A stretch of 64,000 nucleotides of DNA from contig CM023532.1 in the NCBI GenBank assembly GCA_013350335.1, positions 32,117,708-32,181,707 of the forward strand, read 5' to 3'. This DNA is from Chimonanthus salicifolius (taxonomy: Eukaryota > Streptophyta > Magnoliopsida > Laurales > Calycanthaceae). Each line of letters starts with the position of its first letter. The stretch's first letter is position 1. The notes beneath the pieces are model-generated. The model made no database searches and had not been told where the DNA came from. It saw only the letters and a list, made by a program, of their open reading frames with translations. Of this stretch, positions 1 to 10,548 are shown one piece after another. The translations under genes and the position numbers were made by a program.

Positions 1-3000
1 TATTTTGGAAGGTTGGAAACCCCAAGCGTGAGGCTTCTGGGAATAATGTTCATCATCTCAGTTGGAATTCTATTGACAGGTATGAAGATTCATCAGTTGC
101 ATTCACTTGCTGCAAAATTCTAAGTTGGAATTGTTTGACAAGCATCTTTCATTTCATGCATTTGCAATTGACACTTGATTTGGTGAATGTAGACACACAC
201 AGCTGACACTCAAACTTGATGCTTATGTTTCACAAGAGAGCAGGCTCATGAAGTATGGGTTTGACTTTGGAGCTTCTGACTTGGTCGAATGTCTCTGATA
301 AACACAACTGGAAACATGTAGATCTAGGGTCCTATGCCCAAAGATCCACACTGCAAAAAATATCCCACAATAGCAAGAAGTAGAAGAAACCAGGCAAAAC
401 TAACATGAAATCAACCATTTAGCATGGAAATTGACATGCCCATACATGGAGAAGAATCTCTAAATGCTCCCAAAATGGAAGAAGCATACAAAGAAAGCTA
501 GCGTAATTTTGTTTCATACAAAAGAATGCACAGCTATAATCTTGGCTGCAAAACCAACATATCAAAGATGTTATCCTGAACACTTGACGTAATACTTTGA
601 AAGTGACTAATGTGCCCTTAATACATAGCTTGATGGTACCCTAGCATAAAGTAGGGTGTGTCTTCTATAAATATCAGAATTGTTCCTTTCAGAATAAAAT
701 CCATGGTTTCCCCATTATTCATTACGGATTTTGGGTCCTGATAACTATAACTAGAGTAGTCCAATACAGCTGAATTGTGTGGAACCAATTTCATGCATAA
801 ACCTGTGAATCCCACCCATCTTTATGATGAGCCATATGTCCATGTGGGCCCCACTGAAAATTATGCACAATAAGAAGTTAAGAACAATGTGTGATTCATA
901 ACCACTTGGGATTTTGGAATGTGCTTGGGTTTAAGTTTCTCTCCTTGTGTTTTCAAGACATGGCAGTCTAGATGGTTTCCATCATTAAATGGTTGGTGAC
1001 TAAGCTCCACATTTGTTATTGAGCAACTGTGAAAGCATTTTTATTCCCACTAGTTTGGAGTAGTTACCTGATTGTAATTTGTCTCACAGTTGCTAAGGAA
1101 ACAGAATTTGAGTTACTGGGCTTCAGTTTTGTTATGCTGGCTTCTGTCATGTCAGGATTTCGCTGGTCCATGACCCAGATTCTTTTGCAGGTAAGACTTG
1201 TGTCATTTCTAGTGTCTTTCTCTATTTTTAATCTTTTAGATTGAGATTCCTTTTTTTTAAAAAAAAAAGAACTCTTAGATTAAGCATGAGAATAATTGAC
1301 TGGCTTACATAACAGTTTTTTTTTGCTTGCTCTATTTTCCCTGATTGAAAAACTGACATTTTCCTCTCTTTTTGCTTTCTGATTTCAAATTCACTGTGAA
1401 CTCAATGAAGAAAGACACTTATGGTAAGCAGCCTATTTTATATCATTCAATACTAGCTAAAAGGGTAATATTGAATTTTGGAGCCTTGATTGTATGCATT
1501 CAGCGAAAAGCCTCTGATGGACTCTTAAAATTTAATTTGTATGAAATATATGTGTGCTTAACATGACTATCTTCATCTAGCTGCAATTTGACACTAATGA
1601 ACTTGCAATATAAGACCTTCATTATTGAGAATCCAACTTCATGAAAATTTCTTTTACTTTGAAACTGAAGTATCTTTGGGTGTCATTCAGGTTTAAAGCA
1701 TCCCCTTGCTTTGATGAGCTATGTTACCCCTGTGATGGCAGTGGGAACTGCTCTTCTGTCTCTTATTTTGGATCCCTGGGATGAATTTAGAAGTAGTATT
1801 TACTTCAATAATTCATGGCACATTCTTCGAAGTTGCCTCCTGTTGCTTCTGGGTGGATTATTGGCGTTTTTTATGGTATGTTTTGTCAGTTGTTAGCTTA
1901 TTTTATTTTTGTTTAATTGTTTTTGGAAGGTAGCTGATGGATTTAGAAAAGCAAACTTGGTTTTGTACTTAATTTTTTATATTCTCTGATGGCATTGACA
2001 TTTTTTTAATGAACTACGAAATATTAATGCATAGTTTTTAAAACAGTAAAATGTCATGGTGATTTCTTATTATCTATAAAAATAATTTTATATTGTTATT
2101 TGTATAAGCAGTTTCATTTTTTTAAGGACTTCATAAAGTAATTTCATTTCTGTTCCTTTTGCAGGTATTAACTGAATACATTCTTGTTTCAGTAACCAGT
2201 GCTGTAACAGTGACAATAGCAGGGGTTGTCAAGGAAGCTGTCACAATTTTGGTATGATTTGGCTTATTGCTTGTATGCTTGTAACATGTTATGAAGTTTG
2301 AGCTTATTCATAGTTATTGCATTCTGACTTTGATCTACTCACAGTTGTACTTAGCGGTGCTTATTCATGCTAGAAAAGAAAAAAGGGAAAGAGAAAAGTT
2401 ACTTGGCCCTTCAACTTTTTGAATATACTGTGGTTTCTTTTTTGTGCTATAGAATATGCTTCCATACTTTATTGTTCCATTCTGACTTTTTTGGTAATCA
2501 TTCTGACCTTTTTTGTCTTCTCTGCTTACTGTTTGACCTTAGTATTGGGTTCTGGGGGTGGGGGTGAGGGTCCTTGCCTTGGGTTTAGGCAGAGGTTTTT
2601 TCTTTGGATTTCTTTTAGATGGTAAAGTAACTTTGTTGCAAAATGGGAGACCAATATGTATCTGAACTTCTAAATATTCAATCTAATATTTTAATGGTTC
2701 TTTGTGATTGATTTTGTCATTATCATCGTCATAAGCTAAAATTCCATCTATTTGGGGTTGTTGCTTTTATTTGTTCTTCTCTAATTAATCCTATCATAAA
2801 TCAAGCCATCAGTTGCTCTACAATCTAACATTTTATTCTTTCTCATCCCTCCATGTTTTCAGTGGAATCATTTTTTTTTGGTCAAAAAATTGCAAGTAGA
2901 AGTAAGACAATATCTAAAAGCTAGTAATTATGTAATGGGCCTGGTCCAGCATCGCAAGCATTTTTTTTAACAAGCTGTAAATCCAAACACAAGCCATGCC

Positions 3001-4395
3001 ATTAAACTGAACTTTTGGCGACGAGCTTTTAACACAGTTGGAAGGCACTCATATTCACAGCCACTAGAAGAAAAAGAAAAATGGTTGGAAAGTTAAGTAG
3101 CTGTGTATGAAAAACTCCTCTCCCTCTCTCCGCCATAAAGAAGAGAAAGTCACTTCTCATCTTGATCGGTTTGAGTTGCTTGCAATTTTCTCTGAGAATC
3201 TGCTTACTTCATTGTGATTTTTTATACTGCATATGGATGTTGCTATTGCAGTGAGTAAACTATGCAACCAGATCTTTCATTGTTCACTTGCATGGTTTTT
3301 AACCTTTCTTTTTCATTTATTTTCTTGGCTTTATGCTACTTGCTGTTTTATGATTAGTTCTATGCCAATCATGTGCCACTTTTTGTTATATTCTAGTCGA
3401 GACTTTCCTGATGACTTGGAGGATTTCTGAAGCCTATATGGTTAAGTAATATTTCATATCTATTATATTGCAAATAGGTTTCAATTGTTTTGTCACACTT
3501 TCTGAAGCATCTCTCATTTATTTTGGTGGCTTATACTATTTTGCTGTTTGATGATTAGTTTTATGTTGGTTATGTGCCACTTCTTGTTCTCTTTTGGGCC
3601 AAGCCTCTCTTGATGAGAGTTTCTGAAGCCAATATGCTTATGTGATATTTTAAATGTATTTTTTTATAAGTTCGTTTCAATTGTTATGTCACACTTTCAT
3701 GATCTTTGCTTTATAGGTTGCAGTGTTTTACTTCCACGATCAGTTTACCTTGTTGAAAGGCATTGGGCTTATCACTATAATGATTGGTGTTAGCTTATTC
3801 AACTGGTACAAGTAAGTCAAAAGACCTTTCGTTAAAGTACTAGAAACTACGAGTAGTTACTTAGTTGTTCCTGAGTGACTTCATTCTGAAAGTGGTTTTA
3901 TTAATATAAATGCTGGATTACTGCTCAGAGCTTGGAAGTGGTTTGTATTTGTAATATTCACCAAGCTTTTCAGATGTTATCAACTTATCATGCACTAAGC
4001 AAAATATGTTATCTACAGGCTTTGGTTTGTAACCTGTAAACCACTTAGTATAGATGATTAAAGATGGAACATTAATGGAGCAATCTAAACAGCATGTTGA
4101 ATAACATAATAACAACAGTGGTCAATTATTGTAGACATTTATAGCCCCTATGTTTCTAATGGTTTGGATTCCTATTAGTTCACATCCTTCACTATGCAGG
4201 ATGCCTTTGTGTTTTTAAATCCTCTCTGTCTAAAGAATCAACTTGTTTAACATCTGCATTTATCATATGATCATTTTCAGATACCAAAAACATCAGAAAG
4301 GCAAGCCAAGAGAAAATGATTTGTCACCCACTGCCAATGGAGCTGCAAAATATGTTATCCTTGACAATATGGATGGTCAAGATGATGATACCTGA
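1..4395 (+). CDS. Sugar-phosphate/phosphate translocator (TPT/nucleotide-sugar transporter family, At1g06470-like), 3' part
   Basis: Partial gene; the 5' part lies off the left edge. I read exons 1-79, 1090-1190, 1411-1423, 1691-1875, 2165-2251, 3717-3811 and 4281-4395 (TGA at 4393-4395). They sum to 675 nt, a whole number of codons (224 residues), and every junction is GT-AG with matching phase. The visible protein has several hydrophobic segments of the triose-phosphate-translocator/DMT fold and family signatures such as AKETEFELLGF, MSGFRWSMTQILLQ, TSAVTVTIAGVVKEAVTIL and GVSLFNWYK. It ends in a hydrophilic, acidic tail (DGQDDDT). Members are integral membrane antiporters of Golgi, ER or plastid membranes; the substrate cannot be told from sequence. 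The third exon listed is only 13 nt. Introns are AT-rich, and the 1.5-kb intron 2252-3716 holds a tandem duplication. The 3' UTR may continue past a UTR intron (possible donor near 4437, acceptor near 5498), which is unproven. I recognise the subfamily from memory of the Arabidopsis homologue. Confidence 0.9.
3300..3705. repeat. ~200-bp tandem duplication in translocator intron
   Basis: Two diverged copies, roughly 3300-3505 and 3506-3705, share ordered blocks: TGCTGTTT, GATTAGTTnTATG, TGTGCCACTT, TTTCTGAAGCC and TCAATTGTTnTGTCACACTTTC. The offset is 196-201 bp. The second copy ends just before the acceptor of the exon at 3717, so the duplication lengthened the intron next to its 3' splice site. 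Confidence 0.7.
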
Positions 4396-4870
4396 CAAAT
4401 CATAGGATTGCTTGAATGAGATTTTACGACTTGAAGGTAGACCCTAGCCTGCACTGTTTCAACATGATGTTTATGTAGTGCATGCATTCAACTTATAGTA
4501 TCAAAAAATTATATTTGTAATTAGAAATATGCACAGTGAATTCATGCTCACTGTTAAAAGAACTGAATTCCAATTCTATGCTGAGACACCACTTGCCAAA
4601 GATAGGTCTGTTCTGATACTATTCTTCCATATTGATATGGCTTTGGCTATAGAGGGCATTTTACATAATGAAACTGAATGGTTCGTCGTTAAAAATACAC
4701 TCTTACCAACTGGAGGGAATCACCACCTCCACTAAGAAGTTCATGTTACATGTGTGGCAATTTCATGTGCAGTGGCTACATGTTTAAGTGCTTGTTGAAA
4801 TGGTATAGGATGGAACTGTAAGTTAATTTTAATCCTCTTATAGTGTCCATCCAGACTCAAGAAACCCTTG
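4396..4870. other. 3' UTR and downstream flank of the translocator gene
   Basis: AT-rich sequence following the stop codon. No second gene is visible. A short open frame near 4529-4735 has no recognisable domain and is treated as chance. Confidence 0.5.
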
Positions 4871-4874
4871 GTTC

Positions 4875-5300
4875 TCTTTATTATTATTATTATTATTTTT
4901 GAGAGAGAACAAAACTTATATTACCAATGAACTGCATAGATAGAAGCAGCAATTCATGAACGAAGCAGACAGCCACCACATATGCATGAAGAAAAAAAAG
5001 CCCTGTAATACAGTGGAATCTCCTTTGCTTCTAGTGTTATCTCTTGAAGAGACCTCATTTTTGGCATGAGCATCTTCTAACGAATTGACATTTTTTGGGA
5101 TGATATCAAATGATGCATGTAAATTATATGTAATCAGTTGGCCAACTCTGTAATAACACCCCTAGCACAGCTGATTGCATTCGTGAGGATGTCTGCGTGC
5201 CTCTCATTTGGGGATGCTCCAAACCCCACAAATTTAATCATGTCATTGCACCAGATCTGTGTGTTCATGCGTGTGTGCACCTGTGTGAATTTGGTGTTTT
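4875..5300 (-). pseudogene. LINE remnant, C-terminal RNase H-like region (degenerate)
   Basis: Reverse-strand frames give a broken protein with the order expected at the end of a plant LINE ORF2 RNase H domain: a segment resembling the IPRxxNSLADALAK motif (here IPKNVNSLEDAHAKN) near 5070-5110, followed by a hydrophobic tail. Stops and frame changes interrupt it. A (TTA)n and T-rich run at 4878-4900 on the plus strand would correspond to the 3' end of a minus-strand element. The call rests on one motif plus a tail, so confidence is moderate. Confidence 0.45.
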
Positions 5301-7117
5301 CTAATAAAACATATTCATCAGATTTTCAATTTCTTTAATAGGGGAGGGGGGAAAAGCTTCAAGAAGGGATTATTTATTTCTTATTATTCTGCTTTGTGAG
5401 CTGAACTTGCATTCTGATGGATACCTACTACTTACATGTTGTAAATCCATATAGTTTGATCTCTACTTATGCTTTTCACTTTAAATTGGGTATGCAGGGG
5501 ATAAACACAATAGCTCTGAACATTCTTAATCCAGACGTGGGGATAGCTTGCAACATAGCATCTGCAAAGGCTTCTTTTATCATCTAAGCTTGTCCATGGT
5601 GAGTGATGCTCTTGACAGAGGACATGAAAGAATTGCAGGGTTGAAAGAAGCCGGCATAATTATACGTTGGAACCAGACTCCCATGAGTGGGAGTAAGTTT
5701 TGGTACTAATTTTTATCTGAAAGTGTTTTGAGATGGAAGATTACTGATGGCGGACCGAATTGGGTATTAGTGTTTCAATTAGTTACATTTTTATTGTTTC
5801 CATTTCCCGTTGTGCTGGAATTAAAAAAATTCTAGGATGTATATAAGTGATAAACAGTCAGTCAAAGATTAGAAACTGTCCCCTTCCATTAGCTTAAGAT
5901 CAAGATGGATTGGCTTTAAACTGGGGGCGATTAAACTTATGTAACAACAAATACACGTTTTAATGGATACATTGTCAATGATGATGAGCTTTGCTATCTT
6001 GGGTGTTTTGTTTGTCCTACTTCCTTTCTTTTGTTACCACTAATTCAATTTTTAATGTTTTCTCATTCGAATTTCTGCTGTTTCTGCCCCCTTTTTAACA
6101 AAAATGTGCACAAAAGAAGGGGGTAGAAATGATAATTTGCTATCAATGGCCCTTACCTTTACGAAGGTGAGGTTGATTTTTTAACATGATATTAATGATG
6201 TTATTAAAATATTGTGTATTTGTTTATATGTCAAAACTATCAATCTTGCATTTTTAATGCTCTTGTAGATATTTTAGTTTTTAAATGTTTTTATATTTGA
6301 AAATTTAGTAATTAAACATTAATCATATATTTCTTTTCGATTTGTATTAATTTTATTGTTTAATATTCTTTCAATTTTTTAAAATAAGCTAAAGATTTAT
6401 AGTTCAAATAAGTGGGTAATCTGAAAATTGATCCGATCTGAATTGAATTCAAATTAGACTCAAATTGACTAAATCATTTAATAAACAAGAACCTGAAATT
6501 GAGCAAGACTCGACCTAACCTTGACCCATTACCAGTTTTACTTGGGATAGAACGTTTGGAGTGAGAATTTCCAACTCAATCCTCTAATTTTGTATTATTT
6601 AACATAGATTTAGGTTGGGCATCTCAATTTATTTAACTAATATGTCGACTCAAATCCATTTAATAAAATATGAGTTTGAATAGAAAAATTAAAATAAAAC
6701 TTGAACTCACCTGACCAAAGATTTAAAACCTCACCTGAAGCTAGTTGAACTTTAATTTTTACCAAATGTGGTATGGTTATTTTGAAAATCTTTTAAAGTT
6801 TAAACTCTTAAAAACCTTAATGACATGTAGTTTGAAAGAGTTAGTACGGTTAGCCCTCAATAATTTCTAAAACGTTTGAAACTTATTATTATGTTGCATT
6901 GTTAGATTATTCTATTATTTATAGTTATTATTATTGTGAACAAGACACTTTTATGAAAAATGTTATTATTAGCTTTTTCTATGTTATGTGTTATGTATTT
7001 AATATTTTACATTTTATGTACCTTTCTTATTATATTTTTAGCTAATCCATTATTAATTAATTGATTATTTAGTTAATTAATATTATATGATATTATGCAT
7101 ATGTCAGGGGTTTAGCT
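5301..7117. other. AT-rich intergenic DNA
   Basis: No gene seen. 5499-5700 may be a distal 3' UTR exon of the translocator gene, since it follows a plausible acceptor (TATGCAG). From 5700 to 7100 the sequence is low-complexity and AT-rich without convincing coding potential. Confidence 0.5.
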
Positions 7118-7311
7118 GAGTTGCCCAAAATTGAAATTGTTGTGGTTGAGTGAGGAAGATATACAAAGACATTGAGAAGACGTCGAGGAGCTGAAAAGGG
7201 TGGGAGAATGGTGTTCGCAGGATGATCTTACAAAGGAGGCCTCCCATGTCTGAGGTGGTGAAGGTTTTGGAAGAAGCCATTAATGTTGAACCCGACATCA
7301 ATTACCAATAG
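7118..7311 (+). pseudogene. Receptor-like kinase C-terminal fragment (G-type lectin/SD2-5-like), broken
   Basis: The reading resembles the end of a plant S-domain receptor-like kinase: WLSEEDIQRH, an in-frame TGA at about 7173, then EDVEELKRVGEWCSQDDLT, a frameshift near 7230, then RPPMSEVVKVLEEAINVEP and DINYQ with stop TAG at 7309-7311. The RPxMSxVVKVLE block is the last conserved helix of the kinase domain. It is a diverged paralogue of the fragment at 9533-10548, which shares IEIV, WLSEDD, RPSMSAVVKVLEG and the DPNINYQ end. The kinase N-lobe, the catalytic loop and the lectin region are absent, so this is a relic. Confidence 0.8.
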
Positions 7312-7378
7312 TTAATTTGTATTTAAGTATCTATATAATGGGTTAATTGTTAAAAAAGTCTCTACAAGTTTTTGTTAT

Positions 7379-8031
7379 TAGCCCCAGTTATAGGTGGAGT
7401 AGGCAAGTTGTCTAAGGCCTTCACCAATGCGACCAATGACTTTACTCACAATCTCAGAGCTTGTACTGCTGTAATACCCCGCTCCAAAAGACCCACATTG
7501 CTAGTTGCATTGGAATTTCCCTGGTATATAAGTGGTAGTCTTCCTCCTTCTAGCATGAGGCCTTTTGGGAGAAACAGTGGGTTGACTTGCCAATTGAAAG
7601 CCGTGCGGGCCATATGTGAGGCCCAGAGTGAACAATATTATGTTAGCAGGACGGGTCGTTACAAATGGTATCAGAGAATGATTCAACTCTCTGCTTAAGG
7701 GTGTGGGCTTAGTTATTGTGTGTGCAGAGTCAGAGACGGCTCTGGCTTTAAGGAGAGTATATTTCCTCCTTCTAGCATGAAGCCTTTTGGGAGCAACAGT
7801 GGGTTGGCTCGCCAATTGAAAGCCGTGCAGGTCGTGTGTGAGGCCCAGAGCGGACAATATCATGCTAGCGGGACGGGTCGTTACAACTGCGCCTAGGGCT
7901 CCTGCGATTTAAAGGCATCTCAGGACCGGCACTGCTTCAAACTTAAAAATTGATTGCATGCGCCTAGGGCTCCTGAGATTTCAAGACATCTCAGGGCCGA
8001 CACTGCTTCAAACTTGAGAATTGATTGCATG
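7379..8031 (+). mobile_element. Degenerate hAT-type MITE (CAGGGCCGG family), interrupted by a TRIM element
   Basis: 7379-7469 and 7886-7935 together match the MITE at 23427-23578: a TATAGG(A/T)GGAG start, a CTAAGGCC block, AATGCGA(C/T)CAATGA, then GCCTAGGGC, GATTT and GGCATCT. The left terminus is decayed. The tail is a 71-bp tandem duplication (7890-7960 and 7961-8031) that contains CTCAGG(A/G)CCG. The TRIM at 7470-7885 splits it. Confidence 0.7.
7470..7885 (+). mobile_element. TRIM-B element (miniature LTR retrotransposon), truncated 3' LTR
   Basis: 5' LTR 7470-7663 (194 bp) begins TGTAATACCCCGC and ends GGGTCGTTACA. A primer-binding site complementary to initiator-Met tRNA follows at 7664-7676 (AATGGTATCAGAG). 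The internal region is ~95 bp without coding capacity. The 3' LTR runs from about 7758 to 7885, lacks its first ~60 bp, and ends with the same GGGTCGTTACA. A 5-bp TSD, ACTGC, flanks the element at 7465-7469 and 7886-7890. Non-autonomous. Sequence shared with 9888-10412 puts both in one family. Confidence 0.88.
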
Positions 8032-8039
8032 TAGATATC

Positions 8040-8323
8040 TGTAACGGTATTGTATGAGTTGTGTCTTGGTAGATAGTTCAATAACTTTTGTTAAATCCAT
8101 TTAGACATTTTACCGAAATATATGGTACATAAAAAGGAAAAACAATATGCATGGGTAGTAGATAAACTTTTGAGCTCATTTTGCTATCTTAGTCTTATTA
8201 GGTGGGTCATAAATATAATGATCGTCTATAAAACCAAAATTTGTATACACTAAAATTAAAATTATAGTATAATTAGATAGGATCAAAGTATATTTAATCC
8301 TTATGTAATGTTCTTAAATAAGG
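8040..8323. other. AT-rich intergenic DNA
   Basis: No feature recognised. Confidence 0.5.
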
Positions 8324-8735
8324 AAATTCATGTGGATGGAGCCACTTATGGTAAACTGGGTCCGGCAGGTATGGTGCAGTTCTCACGGACCATGTGAGAG
8401 ATATTCGTGTTGTTTTCTTGGAAGTTGTAGGGATCAAGGAATCTAATGAGGCAGAATATTTTAGTATTAGGAGAGCATCTTAGGTGTTAGCTTAGGAGGA
8501 GTTAAATTAATAATCGAAAGTGATTCTTTCAATGTTATTAAATGGGCTAGGGGTACGTGGCGATTTCCTTGGAAGCTAATCACAATTGTTAGAGAGATTA
8601 AGGGACTAACCGTGGGTATGAAGGTTTCCTTCAAACATATTAGTCAATCGGCGAATGGAGTTGCGGACTTTTTTTTGCTTTATACCTGTTTCTTCTTTTA
8701 ATGAAATTTCTTCTATACCGCTCAAAAAAAATATA
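8324..8735 (+). pseudogene. LINE 3' end with RNase H domain (degenerate)
   Basis: Frames joined across stops and shifts give the plant LINE ORF2 RNase H order: HVDGATYGKLGPAGMV (first strand, Asp of the DGA motif), then GIKESNEAEYFSIRRAS (the ExNxAE block with catalytic Glu), then LIIESDSFNVIKW (the ESDS block with catalytic Asp), then HISQSANGVADF. At least three stop codons and two frameshifts are visible. A short A-run at 8725-8732 looks like a LINE tail. It is a 5'-truncated dead copy on the plus strand. Confidence 0.82.
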
Positions 8736-8739
8736 ATGG

Positions 8740-9532
8740 TTATTTAGACATCGACCTCGTTTTCATATATTTACATATCAATAGTGAACTTTAAAAATAG
8801 TCAATATTCCATTCTTCCTAAATATTACTCATGTACTGATGTAACGAGGACTCAATTGCAAATGAGTTTCAAATGTTACAAACGAAATTGTAGTTATTGA
8901 AAAATTTAAAGATGTATATTATAGTCTAAAATAGATTTTGAAACTTTATTTGACCGTTGGTAGTTAAATGAGATGGACTGAGACTGAGCTAGGCATACCA
9001 AGTGCCAGATCTTATTTTTAAGATTAGGCTCTCTGACTTTTTGAAAATGAAGCATTCTTAAAATAACTCTAATCTACACCAAACTCTATTAATTGCAGGC
9101 CTTTTAATTAATCCTTAAGTTTACATACGGTCCTCCCTCATCGCCACGTGGCTCAAAATCAAACTAAATGTTAAGTGCAAAGAAACAAAACTGACTATGA
9201 CAACCCACCCTTGTCAATAAAACAGTAAATAGAAGTCCTCTCGAAAATAAAATTCTAATTGATTAAAAACATATGAATGAAGAGGAGACTAGCCTTCTTC
9301 AATGGTAAGAGACCCCTATTCAAATTGAATCTCCTTGGCATAGAAGCTGATAAGAATCATCAGATTTTGTGGAGTCTAATCATCAGAGATATATGATTGA
9401 TTTCTTGTCTTTTGAATATAGTGGACTTATATTGAACCCGTGGTTGTACTAAAAGGGAGCTACGTAAATCTTTGTATGATGTTGATTTTCTTCTTTATTC
9501 GGTATTGCTGTTTCTACGTTCTGCTAACCAAC
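8740..9532. other. AT-rich intergenic DNA
   Basis: No gene recognised. The stretch immediately before 9533 shows no kinase N-lobe or catalytic-loop coding sequence, so the kinase fragment that follows is truncated. Confidence 0.5.
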
Positions 9533-10548
9533 ATGTGAGGAACTCTCGGCTATCTCGCACCTGAATGGCTACGATCAAAGATTACTGTGAAAGTAGACAT
9601 TTACAGTTTTGGGGTTCTTCTTCCTGAGATTGTTTGTGGAAGAAAGAACTTGGATTTCTCGCTACCTGAGGCAAGTTTGCATCTTATTACTCGGCTGCAG
9701 AACAGGGCTGATGAGAATCGGCTGATTGAAATTGTTGAATGGTTAAGCGAAGATGATACGACATGTTATCGAGAAGAAGTTGAGAAGATGATAAGGGTTA
9801 GAGCTTGGTGCTTACAGTATGATCCGGAAAGGAGGCCCTCCATGTCTGCAGTGGTGAAGGTTTTGGAAGGGGTGATTGAGGTAGATCTGTAACGACCCGA
9901 CTTTATCCATTACAATATTGTTTGCTTTGAGTCCCATGTGGGCCCTCACGGCTTTGTTCTGGGTCTTTGCCCACATGGCAAGGCCCAACGGCCTTGTGAT
10001 GGAGAGGGGCTTTTTTCTCTTTATATATAGCCCCCTCCACCCAACTCCACAACTGATGTGGGACTTGGGTGGGGTGCTACAATCTACTTTTCTTAAGACC
10101 AGATCCATCCCCGGCTTTTTCACGTCACACTAACGGGAGTCCACACACACATGCAGCCAACGTCATTCAAGTGGAGCCAACACAATCCGAGTGTTGAACC
10201 GTGCTCTTATACCACTTGTAATGACCTGACCCTATCCATCATAATATTGTCCGTTTTGGGCCCCATGTGAGCCAGCACGATTTTGTTCTTGAGCCTTGGC
10301 CCACATGGCCAGTCCCAAAAGGCCTCATGATGGAGAGGGGCTTTTGCCTCCTCATATATAACCTCCTCCACCCAACTCCACAACCGATGTGGGACTTGGG
10401 TGGAGTGCTACAAGATCCCAACATCAATTACCAATTTTTCCAACCTCTGTTCCCCACTGCTGAGGCTGAATCGTATGTTGGGTCGGATCGTACAGAAGGC
10501 ATCTCTTCTTTCGGGACCAAGATAAGTATTTTTTTTGTTGTAATTTAG
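9533..10548 (+). pseudogene. Receptor-like kinase C-terminal fragment (SD2-5-like), split by a TRIM insertion
   Basis: The reading starts at ATG-TGA-GGA at 9533, where the TGA replaces the Arg of the usual MRGTxGYLAPEW motif. It continues GTLGYLAPEWLRSK (activation-segment end with APE), VDIYSFGVLLPEIV (subdomain IX), AWCLQYDPERRPSMSAVV and VLEGVIEVD up to 9887. There a TRIM interrupts it. Coding resumes at 10413 after the duplicated AGATC, reading PNINYQFFQPLFPT and ending in TAG at 10546-10548. The remainder of the kinase and the extracellular lectin domains are missing. These kinases sit in the plasma membrane and phosphorylate Ser/Thr; this copy cannot be active. With the insertion present, the open frame ends at a TAA (9890-9892) supplied by the transposon LTR. 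Confidence 0.88.
9888..10412 (-). mobile_element. TRIM-B element inserted in the kinase reading frame
   Basis: Two near-identical LTRs: 9888-10081 (194 bp) and 10217-10412 (196 bp), each starting TGTAA(C/T)GACC and ending GTGCTACA on the plus strand. The Met-tRNA primer-binding site is on the minus strand next to the right LTR (plus-strand GCTCTTATACCACTT, 10202-10216), so the element points left. TSD AGATC at 9883-9887 and 10413-10417 is perfect. Internal DNA is ~135 bp and non-coding. Both LTRs carry a TATATA motif, and the family is shared with 7470-7885. Confidence 0.92.

Noticed and set aside
9888..10412. Cassandra-type TRIM (with 5S rRNA in the LTR)
   Set aside because: No 5S rRNA-like A-box/C-box stretch was seen in the LTRs of TRIM-A or TRIM-B.
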